From Methanogenium marinum (GTDB taxonomy: Archaea; Halobacteriota; Methanomicrobia; Methanomicrobiales; Methanomicrobiaceae), in contig NZ_JAKELO010000002.1 of assembly GCF_028912405.1 (NCBI RefSeq), positions 1,249,276 to 1,313,275 of the forward strand: a stretch of DNA of 64,000 nt, written 5' to 3'. This document shows, one piece after another, positions 18,061 to 27,575 of this stretch. Under the pieces are notes generated by a model. That model did not search any database. It saw nothing but the letters and a program-made list of their open reading frames with translations, and was not told the DNA's origin. Numbering within the stretch: the first letter of the stretch is position 1; each line of letters starts with the position of its first letter. The position numbers and the translations under genes are program-made.

Positions 18061-18323
18061 CGATAAGAACAGAACCAACGGGATGACGATTATCCGGCCT
18101 CCATTTTATTTAAATAATCAGTTGTTCTTACAGCCATTATTATCAAACTCTCCGATTCTACCCATTTCAGAGATATTTGGAAATTTTTTCGATAAATTAA
18201 GAGACGAATTCCAATGTACCGGATAATTCCTAACGGGCAGGAAAAGGCAGATTTAGCCCATTTTAGGCAACCCGGCCTCCCCACGGCACCAACATTCATT
18301 AAAGATACGGTGTAGTAAGGCAT

Positions 18324-18890
18324 ATGAAGAAGATCAGAATTGGAACCAATGTATTCCTGCCAATGCCGGTGGTTCTGGTTGGCACCGAAATTGGCGGGCG
18401 GCCAAACGTTCTGACGGCAGGGTGGGTTTCACGGGTGAATGCGGACCCTCCCCTGATTGCCGTCAGTATCAACCAAATCAATGCAACACCGGAGGGAATC
18501 CGGGAGAACGGGACCTTCAGCATAAACCTGCCCACCGCGGCAATGATGGGGGTGGCTGACTATTGCGGGCTGGTATCCTGCAGATATACCGATAAATCAG
18601 ACCTCTTCGAATTCTTCCGTGGAACCCTCATCGGTGCACCGATGATCCAGAACTGCCCGCTTACAATGGAATGCCGACTCATCGATACCGTGGAACTACC
18701 CACACACCTGCTTTTTATCGGCGAAATCGTGGGAGGATATGCAGATGAAAATATTCTGAACCAGAAAATACCAGACATAAATGCGATGAAACCCCTGATT
18801 CTCACCATGCCTGACAACGCCTACCGGACCCTGGGGGAGTATGCTGGGAAGGCATGGTCGGAGGGGACACACCTGGCACGGGGTACCTGA
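18324..18890 (+). CDS. Flavin reductase-like FMN-binding protein
   Basis: 188 residues of the flavin reductase-like/FMN split-barrel family. The N-terminal region PMPVVLVGTEIGGRPNVLTAGWVSRVN is the conserved flavin-contact strand pair, and residues near 95-115 (APMIQNCPLTMEC) hold two Cys. In methanogens such proteins are flavoproteins of unknown electron partners. A paralogue with the same segments lies at 59694-60308. It is near other flavoprotein genes but not in an evident operon. Confidence 0.85.
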   Translation: MKKIRIGTNVFLPMPVVLVGTEIGGRPNVLTAGWVSRVNADPPLIAVSINQINATPEGIRENGTFSINLPTAAMMGVADYCGLVSCRYTDKSDLFEFFRGTLIGAPMIQNCPLTMECRLIDTVELPTHLLFIGEIVGGYADENILNQKIPDINAMKPLILTMPDNAYRTLGEYAGKAWSEGTHLARGT

Positions 18891-19179
18891 ATAGTGGATA
18901 TCCCCGCCACTTCTCACCAATTTTTCAGCAGTCCCAAAGTGACCAGAAGATACATCGAGAGGCGCGGGATATGAAGTGGGAGAAGAGTAAACAACAGCAC
19001 ACATACAGCACAGTGCAAAACATAGAAACTGAATCTACCCACCAAAATTCAATATATCGGCCATTATGGACTGGAATAACTATAACAGGGGCAATACCAT
19101 CCACCCGGGGTATCAGATCAGGTATTTGCTATAACCCATTTCTCTTTCATACCATCCAACAAACAGAATGAGACAAACC

Positions 19180-19296
19180 TCCCTGGCACCTTCAACACGA
19201 GAGGCAAAAGACCCGGTCTGAACAGACCCCTGCCCGTGAGAGGCAGGTCGCACTCAGCAGGAAAAATGAGTGCGGCCCACTCCGGAAAGCCAGGGA
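19180..19296 (+). ncRNA. Candidate structured RNA or leader upstream of RNR
   Basis: Region 18891-19497 has no convincing gene. Inside it, TCCCTGGC (19180-19187) can pair with GCCAGGGA (19289-19296) and enclose three abutting inverted repeats: GGTCTG/CAGACC (19215-19228), CCTGCC/GGCAGG (19229-19247) and CGCACTCA/TGAGTGCG (19249-19274). Together these give a multi-branched fold of about 117 nt. An ACA triplet follows closely. The class is unknown; strand is assumed from the downstream gene. The first repeat has only a two-base loop and may instead be a DNA palindrome. Confidence 0.4.
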
Positions 19297-19497
19297 CACA
19301 CAAGACTGCTGAAACGAATTCGACCAGACGAAAATAAACCCCATGTGGCGTCAAATTGTCCATTTGCGCAATTGGGGACCTGCAGAAAGAATGGCGACCG
19401 ATGGATGCATCACCGGCGCCATGAATCCATTCCTCCCATGGAATTGGATCAAACGACCCGCTTTCTGCATTATTATAACAATGGATCAAAGATACAG

Positions 19498-21666
19498 ATG
19501 ACAGATTCAATCATTGACAGTATACTAAGTGCCCGCTATCTCCGCAATGGGGAGACCACATTTGAGGATGTGTGCAGGCGTGTCGCTGCCGCTTTGGGAA
19601 ACGATGAGGCAGAGACTGCCGCATACTTCGAAGAGATGGAATCACTCAGATTCCTCCCAAATTCACCAACACTAATGAATGCAGGGACAGAAATCAACCA
19701 GCTATCTGCCTGCTTTACCCTGCGGGTGGATGACTCACTTCCGGAGATATTTGACGCCCTCAAATGGGGTGCCCTCATTCACAAGAGCGGAGGCGGCACC
19801 GGCTATAATTTCTCCAATATCCGCCCAAAAGATGCACCTGTTCTCTCTACAGAGGGCGTTGCATCCGGCCCCGTCTCATTCATGAACATCTTCAATGAAG
19901 CGACAGAAGTCATCAAACAGGGTGGCAGACGCCGCGGTGCAAACATGGGGATTCTCAACGTCTGGCACCCGGACATCCTGGACTTCATCCGGTCAAAGAC
20001 AGAAGAGGGGAAGGTCAAAAACTTCAACATTTCGGTGATGATGAATGACGCCTTCATGGAACTGGTTGAGAGAGGTGAAATGGAAAAGGTCTGGATGACC
20101 CACCCCTATTCCGGTGAGGAGATCACGGTAGGTGACATCTGGAATGCGGTTATTGACGGAATCTGGAAGAACGGAGAACCCGGAGTGCTCTTCTATGACG
20201 AAATAAACCGCCGAAACCCCACCCCCCTCCTCGGGGACATCGACACCACCAACCCCTGTGGGGAACAACCACTTCTGCATTTCGAAAGTTGTGTTTTGGG
20301 ATCCATTAATCTTTCAAAATTTGTGGAAAACGGAAAAATCAACGAAGAACAACTCAAAAAGACTGCACGCATTGGCACCCGGTTCCTTGACGCAGTTATT
20401 GACAATAACTCCTTCCCCATTCCACAGATAAAAGAGGCGACAGAAAAGACCCGGAAGACCGGCCTTGGCCTTATGGGTGTCCATGATGCACTGCTCCTCT
20501 TAGGGATTCCCTATGACACAGAGGAAGGCAGGGCATTCTGTGAACAAATGATGGAACTGGTCACAACAACGGCGGTGGAAGAGTCACACCGCATCGCAGA
20601 AGAACGCGGCGTCTTCCCCGCATGGGAAGGAAGTATCTGGGGCAAGAAAACGATGCGGAATGCCGCACTGACCACCATTGCACCAACAGGAACCATCTCT
20701 CTCATGGCAAACTGTTCCAGTGGCATTGAACCGGTATTCTCCTTTGCATACACCCGGAATAATACGGTAAATAAATCGTTTGAAATTCTGCATCCAATCT
20801 TTGCCGCCGAACTCCGCAGGGTTCTTGCCACCCCCGGAAAATCATCGGATGAATGTGACCGCCAGGTCCGGGAAGTCATCGAACATGTCCACAAAACCGG
20901 AACGGTGCAGGACCTTGGGTGGCTTCCGGAATCATTCCGGCGGGTATTCCGAACCGCGATGGACATCGGCTGGAAGGACCACATCATGATGCAGGCAGTC
21001 TTCCAGAAGCATGTCCATGCCTCCATATCAAAGACCATTAATATGCCCGAGGAGGCGACCAAAGACGACATGGCAGCAGCCGTCATGATGGCATGGAAAA
21101 ACGGCATCAAGGGAATGACCATCTACCGTACCGGAAGCCGGAACGAGGTCGTTTTGGCACTCAGCGAGAAGGAACCGGCAGAACCGGAGACAAAGGAACG
21201 TTGCCGCCCGAAAGAACTCATCGGAAAGACCTACCTCTGCCAGTCCGGATGCTGCCGTCTCTATGTGACAGTAAACCTCTTTGAAGGGAATCCCTGGGAA
21301 GTATTTATCCGAACCGTGGGAAGCGGAGGGTGCGAAGCAAACTCCAATGCAATCGGGCGGGCGATATCAACAGGCCTGCAGAGTGGTGTTCCCTACACCA
21401 AATACGTCAAACAGTTCAGAAAGGTCAACTGTCTGTCAGCGGTGAAAAATGCGGAATCCGAAGGGTACTCCTGTGCTGATGTCGTAGGGAGATGCATCGA
21501 CCTTGCGGCACACATGGAGACAATCACCACCCTTGACAACTGGACCATCACTGAAGGGGCCGGGGATACAAAGAACCGCTGTCCGGAATGCAACGCTGAA
21601 CTCGACTTCGGAGAAGGCTGCAACCAGGGCACCTGCAAGAACTGCGGATGGAGCGGATGCTCGTAG
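19498..21666 (+). CDS. nrdJ: Adenosylcobalamin-dependent (class II) ribonucleotide reductase
   Basis: 722 residues. It reduces ribonucleotides to deoxyribonucleotides using adenosylcobalamin, so it works with or without oxygen. Conserved blocks: NSPTLMNAG, SACFTLRVDDS, the GGGTGYNFS loop, NPCGEQPL with the radical-bearing Cys, and TISLMANCSSGIEP. A C-terminal zinc-ribbon-like CPEC...CKNCGWSGCS tail carries the redox Cys. No ATP-cone is seen at the N-terminus. The start at 19498 is preferred because ATTATTATAAC lies about 25 bp upstream (leaderless); the frame runs back to 19270 but that part lacks RNR similarity. Confidence 0.93.
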   Translation: MTDSIIDSILSARYLRNGETTFEDVCRRVAAALGNDEAETAAYFEEMESLRFLPNSPTLMNAGTEINQLSACFTLRVDDSLPEIFDALKWGALIHKSGGGTGYNFSNIRPKDAPVLSTEGVASGPVSFMNIFNEATEVIKQGGRRRGANMGILNVWHPDILDFIRSKTEEGKVKNFNISVMMNDAFMELVERGEMEKVWMTHPYSGEEITVGDIWNAVIDGIWKNGEPGVLFYDEINRRNPTPLLGDIDTTNPCGEQPLLHFESCVLGSINLSKFVENGKINEEQLKKTARIGTRFLDAVIDNNSFPIPQIKEATEKTRKTGLGLMGVHDALLLLGIPYDTEEGRAFCEQMMELVTTTAVEESHRIAEERGVFPAWEGSIWGKKTMRNAALTTIAPTGTISLMANCSSGIEPVFSFAYTRNNTVNKSFEILHPIFAAELRRVLATPGKSSDECDRQVREVIEHVHKTGTVQDLGWLPESFRRVFRTAMDIGWKDHIMMQAVFQKHVHASISKTINMPEEATKDDMAAAVMMAWKNGIKGMTIYRTGSRNEVVLALSEKEPAEPETKERCRPKELIGKTYLCQSGCCRLYVTVNLFEGNPWEVFIRTVGSGGCEANSNAIGRAISTGLQSGVPYTKYVKQFRKVNCLSAVKNAESEGYSCADVVGRCIDLAAHMETITTLDNWTITEGAGDTKNRCPECNAELDFGEGCNQGTCKNCGWSGCS

Positions 21667-21835
21667 ACGAATTCAAATAAAAACACCCCGCGGGATTTCC
21701 TCCCCAGAATAAATATTACCCTCTTTTTTCAGACAGCATAATCTGACCACGAATTCAGAAGACAATCAGCTGAACTGCTGATACAATAGCGTCAGCGAAA
21801 GGCAGACCAATACACCGTCCGTCCGAAAAGATGGA

Positions 21836-22240
21836 TTAAAGAAGTTTATTCCCGGCATCAGGACCTGGATTACACTGGAATACTTCACGAATAGTTACGA
21901 TCATAAGTCCCTTTGCGGGTGCCTTTGCCATCTTCGAGCGAACAGTCTCCTGCATCTTCTCAAAATCCTCACCAATTGTCTTCAGCTCAACATCGCCTTT
22001 GATCTGGAAACACCCCTTCGTATCCGGCCCCCAGACATAGATGGATATCTTCGGGTTCTCCCTGATGTTTGCAAGGGTCTTTTTCATAAAATTGTCTGCA
22101 ATCCATATTGTTTCGTCATCAACAAGCTCCACAAATCCAATGGGGACAACGTTCGGCCATCCATCCGCTGAAGCAGTGGCAACGGGAAATGCCTTCATCG
22201 TTAAAAAGGCGGCTTTCATCTCTTCGGTAAGTGCTGTCAT
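21836..22240 (-). CDS. Pyridoxamine 5'-phosphate oxidase-family flavoprotein
   Basis: 134 residues of the PNPOx-like split barrel. Typical features are FPVATASADGWPNVVPIG near the start and the conserved central strand (IWIADNFMKKTLANI). Family members bind FMN or F420, and the substrate cannot be read. The Met at 22240 follows GGTGA; Met codons at 22252 and 22285 are alternatives. It is convergent with nrdJ. Confidence 0.8.
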   Translation of the reverse strand: MTALTEEMKAAFLTMKAFPVATASADGWPNVVPIGFVELVDDETIWIADNFMKKTLANIRENPKISIYVWGPDTKGCFQIKGDVELKTIGEDFEKMQETVRSKMAKAPAKGLMIVTIREVFQCNPGPDAGNKLL

Positions 22241-22476
22241 GGTCTTCACCATACCCCTTGTTTGCGTATACAGTGATAAACTCAATTGTCTCTCAGATGC
22301 CAGTGCGCCGGATAAGAAATACTATTTATTTCATAGCATGAAGGGCCCGCCGCCGGTATACCTGATTCACCTCAATTATTCCAAACCGCATAGACTGACC
22401 ATAGCGCTTCAACGGTGACATAACCCGGCACTCCATTATATATCCGGACGTGCTGATGAAGGGGTGAGGAACACCC

Positions 22477-23055
22477 ATGACACCGGATACCGATAAAACA
22501 CCACCCAAAGTACCCATACCTGTGGCAGAATCAGGAGAAGGGGCGGTTGCCATCATTTACCACTCCGAAACGGGCCATACACAGGCCATCGCCCTGAATG
22601 CTGCGGAGAAAACAGGAGCGACACTCATCGAAGTCAGGCCGCAGCATCACTATTGCAGGATGGGCAAATATCTTCATGGAGCGATGAAAGCAGCAAAAAG
22701 CCAGAAAGATGCAGTCTACCCCGCAGAGATCAACATATCCCCCTTTGATATCATCATCGTGGGCACTCCTGTGTGGTCACAGCACCCGACACCGGTCATA
22801 AACGGAGCTATTGCCGCATTACGGGGGGTAAAAAAAGGCACCGAAGCGATTGTCTTCACCACGTGCTTTGCCCATGCCGGGAGGGCCGCAACCCCCCTGA
22901 AAGATGCACTCCGCGAGGTGGGCATCCCGGTTCGGAAATCATACGAATTTCCCAACCACTATCTCGTCGGGAAGTGCGGTACCGCACTTGCAAAGGGAGT
23001 AGATACCCTCCAAAACAAAAGGAAGGAAAATAATAACGATTCAGATACAGCATAA
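22477..23055 (+). CDS. Flavodoxin-family protein
   Basis: 192 residues. The FMN phosphate loop is YHSETGHTQAIA (near residues 28-39), followed by the GTPVWSQHPTPVI loop and TTCFAHAG. It acts as a one- or two-electron carrier in the cytoplasm. The start follows GGTGAGG, and GGGTG/CACCC around that site (22462-22476) could fold into a small hairpin over the ribosome site. It is divergent from the preceding gene. Confidence 0.85.
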   Translation: MTPDTDKTPPKVPIPVAESGEGAVAIIYHSETGHTQAIALNAAEKTGATLIEVRPQHHYCRMGKYLHGAMKAAKSQKDAVYPAEINISPFDIIIVGTPVWSQHPTPVINGAIAALRGVKKGTEAIVFTTCFAHAGRAATPLKDALREVGIPVRKSYEFPNHYLVGKCGTALAKGVDTLQNKRKENNNDSDTA

Positions 23056-23117
23056 AAGGAACCGGAGGACCGGCCCGTAAACCGAATTTCAGAAGAATTC
23101 ATGGAAAAAAAGGGATT

Positions 23118-23468
23118 CTAATCAAATAAAGGCAAAACCTCCGTCATATCCTCCGAAGAGATCTCCGTCAGTTCGAGGGGAATGCCCCACTGCTGGATAG
23201 TTGCGACCTCATTCCGGGGAATCCCCGTAAACGTGATCGCCAGATTGTCCTCTGCAAACGCATCCGGTAGATTGAGCGGGAGATACCGGGTACCGTCATC
23301 GGTGACAATCCCATAGAACCCTCCTTCAAGATCATTATACACTACCGTCCCGGTGCCACTCACAGCATCCGGGTTATCTACCCCCCCGTCACTGGTGCAG
23401 CCGCATACACACACGGCAGCTGCCACGAGACAGAGAAGCACAGCCAGAGAAATCGGGTATCCTACCAT
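23118..23468 (-). CDS. Small putative lipoprotein, unknown function
   Basis: 116 residues. A hydrophobic signal ends in VCGC, a lipobox, followed by a Ser/Gly/Asp linker. The rest (GTVVYNDLEGGFYGIVTDDG...) looks like a small beta-rich domain such as is found in exported proteins that bind or sense ligands. I do not recognise a defined family. It converges with the flavodoxin gene. Confidence 0.6.
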   Translation of the reverse strand: MVGYPISLAVLLCLVAAAVCVCGCTSDGGVDNPDAVSGTGTVVYNDLEGGFYGIVTDDGTRYLPLNLPDAFAEDNLAITFTGIPRNEVATIQQWGIPLELTEISSEDMTEVLPLFD

Positions 23469-23894
23469 ATCAGATCACAACAGGTGAATGGACAAATGAA
23501 CACATTAAAGTTCCTTTGACTTCGGATTTTTCCACAATTATCTGTCAGGATTTTGAAACACGCGAATGAACCAATGTGCCCACAGTGCCATTACAAAACA
23601 GTGAGATTCTTTTTTCGGAATTTCAAACGTTGTTTCCCATTAAAAACCATTTTTTCCAATCATAAATGTTCCCCACAGGTAAACTGATCCAAGACATTCA
23701 GTGGAGACAACTGAACATCCTCCCTCTCACGGACCACTCAGACAGTCCCTGGTGACCCAGTGCGATGACCACTGATATCAGCGGAATCTCCTCACCCCCA
23801 CAGGGCATCACGGCCCTATGCACGGATATTATTTTCGTTTAGCCTCAGATAGAGATAAACCATATCACAGGTATCCATACACAGGAAACAAACC
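23469..23894. other. Intergenic, no gene seen
   Basis: 426 bp. No credible open frame. A TATA-like GATATTATTTTCG near 23826 probably serves the following gene. Confidence 0.4.
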
Positions 23895-24476
23895 ATGAAG
23901 GTCATCGCAATCAACGGAAGCCCGAGAAAGGACGGGAACACCACCCATCTGCTCCGGGCTGTTCTCACCGAACTTGAAAACGAAGGTATCGAAACCGAAC
24001 TTATGCATATCGGCGGCAGAAATATCCATGGCTGCACCGCCTGCATGAAATGCTGGGAGAATCTGGACAAAAAATGCATCATCGACAATGATATCATCAA
24101 TGAATGCATCGCAAAGATGGCCGAAGCAGACGGCATCATCATCGGTTCACCTACCTACTTCACCGATGTCAACGCTGAAATAAAGGCACTCATCGACCGG
24201 GCCGGGTTTGTAGGGCTTGCTAACGGCGGGCTCTTCACCCGCAAGGTAGGCGCTGCCGTTGTCGCAGTCCGCCGTGGCGGTGCCATCCAGGCCTTTGACA
24301 CCATCAACCACCTCTTCGGAATAAGCAATATGATCACCGTCGGCTCATCCTACTGGAACATCGGCATCGGGCTTGAACCGGGCGAGGTTGAAAAAGATGA
24401 GGAAGGCATGGCAACGATGAAGAACCTCGGGCAGAACATGGCGTGGCTCCTGAAAAAGATACAAACACCTGACTAA
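23895..24476 (+). CDS. NADPH-dependent FMN reductase / iron-sulfur flavoprotein-like
   Basis: 193 residues. The flavodoxin-like FMN site is INGSPRKDGNT (residues 6-16). CTACMKCW (near 47-54) and a fourth Cys (CII near 60) match the compact Cys motif of archaeal iron-sulfur flavoproteins (Isf), so an iron-sulfur cluster is possible. GSPTYFTDVNAE is the second flavin loop. Isf family members in methanogens reduce oxygen, peroxide or quinone-like acceptors; the substrate here is unknown. Confidence 0.85.
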   Translation: MKVIAINGSPRKDGNTTHLLRAVLTELENEGIETELMHIGGRNIHGCTACMKCWENLDKKCIIDNDIINECIAKMAEADGIIIGSPTYFTDVNAEIKALIDRAGFVGLANGGLFTRKVGAAVVAVRRGGAIQAFDTINHLFGISNMITVGSSYWNIGIGLEPGEVEKDEEGMATMKNLGQNMAWLLKKIQTPD

Positions 24477-24482
24477 TTAACA

Positions 24483-24862
24483 TGTATCAAAGAGGGATGA
24501 AACAAGAAACAACGCAACATAGGTCCACGCACCGCCCTTTTTTGCACACTCTTTCCGGGCTTGAGACCTGGTTCTCCCTCCCCGGCCCGGTGGTGACACC
24601 GCCCCCGCCAAAATAGAAGATGGCCTTCGTCAGCTGGTGTGCGATATTCCCAATCATCAGCATTCTCCTTCTCACGCTGATGCCTCTGATGGCACCATTA
24701 CCCTTCCCTCTTCCCGGGGCAGTGATAGCAACAGTCGCGATCCTGTTGATGACATATCTGTTGATGCCGCTTATGACCCGTGCCTTTGCAGGATGGCTCT
24801 ATCCCAACCTTCCCACTGTGATCGCAGACGAGGAGATAACTACACCACCGGACAGCCAATAG
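24483..24862 (+). pseudogene. Remnant of a membrane-anchored antibiotic biosynthesis monooxygenase-type protein
   Basis: One frame runs from 24483 to 24862 with a single in-frame TAG at 24614. Before it comes SGLETWFSLPG; after it KMAFVSWCAIFPIISILLL and two more membrane segments ending in LMTRAFAGWLYP. That is the C-terminus of the ABM-domain/transmembrane family, where the residue at the stop is normally Trp (TGG to TAG). The ABM catalytic domain itself is missing. The 80-residue part from ATG 24620 could be expressed but has no ribosome site. Confidence 0.6.
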
Positions 24863-24908
24863 CATGGTATAAACCATTCATCAGTCAGATCCGGGATGCA
24901 GACAGCAT

Positions 24909-25400
24909 TCATACAAAAAACTCCAGCAGAATACTTACCGCATACACCACAATTGCACCATGGAAGAGCGGCAGTGCCCGCATCCCTGCTTCCGGGGTCC
25001 CTCCCCGTATTATTATGACATTTGCAGCCACCAGTAGCAGAAACCCTACGAAAATTCCCATACGTCCAACAGGCCCCATAACGCCTGCAAAGAAGAGCGC
25101 CACAATGCCGTGCAGGGCGGTGCAGACCACCACCCAGATAACTGTCCCCTGCTCCCCATAGAGCACAGCACCGAAACAGTCTTCATCCCTCGTATGAGGT
25201 CATTTTTCAGGTCGCCAAGGTCATTTACCGCGAGATAAACAAGGGGATACGGGTAGAAAAAGAGGAAAATGAGCAGCGCTGTCACATCAGGCATACCCAC
25301 GGCGAGGTAGCCTGCGACAGGAAAGCGAGGTTGGTCCGTCCCACCAGTTGGGCAATGGGGAACCCCTGTGACCGCTTCTTCACCTGCCGTGGCTATGAAC
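24909..25400 (-). pseudogene. Frameshifted UbiA-family prenyltransferase remnant
   Basis: Combining minus-strand frames gives GFPIAQLVGRTNLAF, then a long stretch containing FYPYPLVYLAVNDLGDLKND and RGMKTVSVL, then YGEQGTVIWVVV and further membrane segments to the stop at 24909. The NDxGDLxNDxxRGxKT block is a UbiA-type second motif. Two frame breaks (near 25330 and 25180) and a missing N-terminus show decay. It is distinct from the intact UbiA gene at 1105. Confidence 0.7.
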
Positions 25401-25464
25401 TAGCCGGTGCTGCAGCAGAACTGTATCAAAAAATAAGCTGAACGGGAGAGCACACGATTCCGCT

Positions 25465-26400
25465 CTACCGGGGCCGATAGAATATCCCGCGAGTTTCCCG
25501 CTCCTCAGTGATACATCCCTCTGCAAGAAGGGGATCGATATATTTTCGCACCTCATTCGGGTGTAGCCCGAGGATGCGAGAGAGGTCATCGATGGTGCAG
25601 GGGCGCCTACGGATAGTACCTAATATTGACTCGCGAACATCCTGCGAAAACGAGGCGATATCCGAACGTGATTGGAGACCTTCCACAATATCAATGCCAG
25701 GGAACCCAAGAGAATCTGCAATAATTTCCATCTCCTCTTTTGTGGGTGTCGTGATCCAGTCGTAGATGCCCGGCCGGTCAAGCGCATTGAGCTGTACCCG
25801 ATCAGGCCGTATCTCTGCAATCGCATCCCGCAAAAAGAGCAACTCCTCTTCTGTGTCATTCAGGCCGGGGACGATAAATATCTCAAGCCAGATCTCGCCT
25901 TTGAACTCCTTTCTGAAGGTGATCAGACCTGAGAGGACATCTGCTGCGGAGATCGAAGAGCAGGGTCGGTCGATCTTTTTGAATACAGACTCCGATACCG
26001 CGTCCATGGACGGCACGACGACATGCACATCGGCCGCCTCAGCACGCACTGCCGGATCTGTGAGGAGGCTGCCATTTGTGAGAAGTGCAATCCTGTACTC
26101 CGGAAAATTCTCCCGGATGTGCCGGGCAATCCTGCCCATGCCGGAATGGAGCGTTGGCTCACCAGACCCGGAAAATGTGATAAAATCGAGTTTCGGGTGT
26201 GTCGAGAGATAGTCATCAATCTCCAGGATGATGGCATCTGTCGAATAATATTCAGCCCGTTCTGTTGTAAGTTCAGTTGTTTTCCCGCACTCACAGTAGA
26301 TGCAGTTGTAACTGCAGGTTTTGTGAGGCACAAGGTCTATCCCGAGCGAGACCCCCAGTCGTCTGGAAGGTACGGGCCCAAAGAGATACTGGTATACCAT
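25465..26400 (-). CDS. Radical SAM protein with C-terminal winged helix
   Basis: 311 residues. The SAM cluster motif is CSYNCIYC (Cys near residues 29, 33, 36), followed by FSGSGEPTLHSG, the GGE-like SAM-binding motif. The N-terminal block VPSRRLGVSLGIDLVP is typical of a conserved archaeal/bacterial Fe-S oxidoreductase group of unknown substrate. The last 70 residues look like a winged helix (TIDDLSRILGLHPNEVRKYID). The start at 26400 is set by where family similarity begins; the frame extends upstream without support. Confidence 0.85.
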   Translation of the reverse strand: MVYQYLFGPVPSRRLGVSLGIDLVPHKTCSYNCIYCECGKTTELTTERAEYYSTDAIILEIDDYLSTHPKLDFITFSGSGEPTLHSGMGRIARHIRENFPEYRIALLTNGSLLTDPAVRAEAADVHVVVPSMDAVSESVFKKIDRPCSSISAADVLSGLITFRKEFKGEIWLEIFIVPGLNDTEEELLFLRDAIAEIRPDRVQLNALDRPGIYDWITTPTKEEMEIIADSLGFPGIDIVEGLQSRSDIASFSQDVRESILGTIRRRPCTIDDLSRILGLHPNEVRKYIDPLLAEGCITEERETRGIFYRPR

Positions 26401-26557
26401 AACTAAAGAGTTAGATAGCAGATGCAGGAGCATTAACCTGATCACTGTTACAATGCACAGGGGAAAAATAGCGCCATAAAAAAGACACCCTGTTACAACC
26501 ATTCCTTCACCACCGAACACCAGGTGAGAATACAGCAGGAATCAGTGAAAAAATAGA

Positions 26558-27007
26558 TTATTGGTTCTGTATTCTCCGTCCTATTTCCTGCTGAATCTGC
26601 CGGCAGAAGGATGGGTCATCATCCATTGTCTCCAAAAATACCCGGATACGACGTACGGTCTCCGGGTTGAGTTCGTGCTCCATAAAACAGGCATCTTTCT
26701 CTGCCGTCCTGTCAGACACACCGATGAGCAGTAAAAATTTCTTCAGGGTATCATGGCGGTATTTAATAACCTCGGCAATCTTCTGCCCCTCCGGCCGAAA
26801 GACCACCCCTTCATACCGTCGGTATTCAACAAGGCCCAGACTGTCAAGTTTCCGGAACATCTCGACCACACTTGAGGGGCTGAGCCCAAGCTGGTCAGCC
26901 ACATCCTTTGTTCGGGCATAGCCTTTCTCGAGGGTCACATTAAGGATAGCTTCCAGATAGTCCTCAGCTTTCCTGCTGAGGTGTTTTGCAATGTATCCTT
27001 CCTCCAT
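26558..27007 (-). CDS. DtxR/MntR-family metal-dependent repressor
   Basis: 149 residues. An N-terminal winged helix (SRKAEDYLEAILNV...RTKDVADQLGLSPSSVVEMFRKL) is followed by the metal-binding dimerisation domain (RHDTLKKFLLLIGVSD, then ACFMEHELNPETV with Cys, Glu, His and Glu ligands). There is no SH3 domain, as in MntR. The start follows AGGAAGAG. Its place right after the feo genes, same strand, makes it the likely iron-responsive regulator of that operon. Confidence 0.9.
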   Translation of the reverse strand: MEEGYIAKHLSRKAEDYLEAILNVTLEKGYARTKDVADQLGLSPSSVVEMFRKLDSLGLVEYRRYEGVVFRPEGQKIAEVIKYRHDTLKKFLLLIGVSDRTAEKDACFMEHELNPETVRRIRVFLETMDDDPSFCRQIQQEIGRRIQNQ

Positions 27008-27082
27008 ACTCTTCCTGCATTGATATTCATCTGCAAAAGGTGATAAAATGGGTGATTCAGGAGGGAGCACAACCCGGAAGAA

Positions 27083-27574
27083 TCAGGAATCGTCGGTATC
27101 ATGTATCCAGATCAGATACAGAATACCCAGGGTGAACGGGAAGAGAAGCACTGCCGGGGTGTACGGCGGGGCGAATGCGGCGAGGAATCCAGAGAGAGAG
27201 TTGAAAAACGCAGGTGACGCAACATCTGCAGGTATCGCCACACAGAGGCGGGCAAAGATATCAGTGCCTGCAATCAACCAGACAAGAACACCCCCCAATA
27301 CTACCTTTGCAGACTGCTGAAGCGTCGCAACCCGGGTGCTCCCCGCAAGCATGAAGAGGCCGGCACAGATCATGATAAAGCCGCCCCATGCCCAGCGGAA
27401 GAAGTCATCACCGGCGATGGCAAGGATGCCAACCTGAATACCGGGCCTGATGCCCGCCCATACAAGGATATCGGCAATGCCAAACGCAAGTGTCACGAGG
27501 CCCAGCAAAGCGACATATATCCCAATGAGGGTAATTTTCTGTTCATTCTGCTCTTTTGATTCATTCTGTTCCAT
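27083..27574 (-). CDS. Membrane protein of the feo operon
   Basis: 163 residues with about four hydrophobic segments and a charged Gln/Glu/Lys N-terminus. It begins just after the feoB membrane-part stop, so it is probably co-transcribed and coupled. I do not recognise the family. Its position suggests an accessory role in Fe2+ uptake. Confidence 0.7.
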   Translation of the reverse strand: MEQNESKEQNEQKITLIGIYVALLGLVTLAFGIADILVWAGIRPGIQVGILAIAGDDFFRWAWGGFIMICAGLFMLAGSTRVATLQQSAKVVLGGVLVWLIAGTDIFARLCVAIPADVASPAFFNSLSGFLAAFAPPYTPAVLLFPFTLGILYLIWIHDTDDS

Positions 27575-27575
27575 A

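Noticed and set aside
19180..19296. Cobalamin riboswitch in front of the B12-dependent RNR
   Set aside because: No B12-box-like consensus is visible, and cobalamin riboswitches are not established in archaea; only generic pairing is seen.
19270..19497. Upstream extension of the RNR reading frame (76 codons)
   Set aside because: It has no RNR similarity, overlaps the edge of the inverted-repeat region, and a TATA-like element lies about 25 bp before the Met at 19498.
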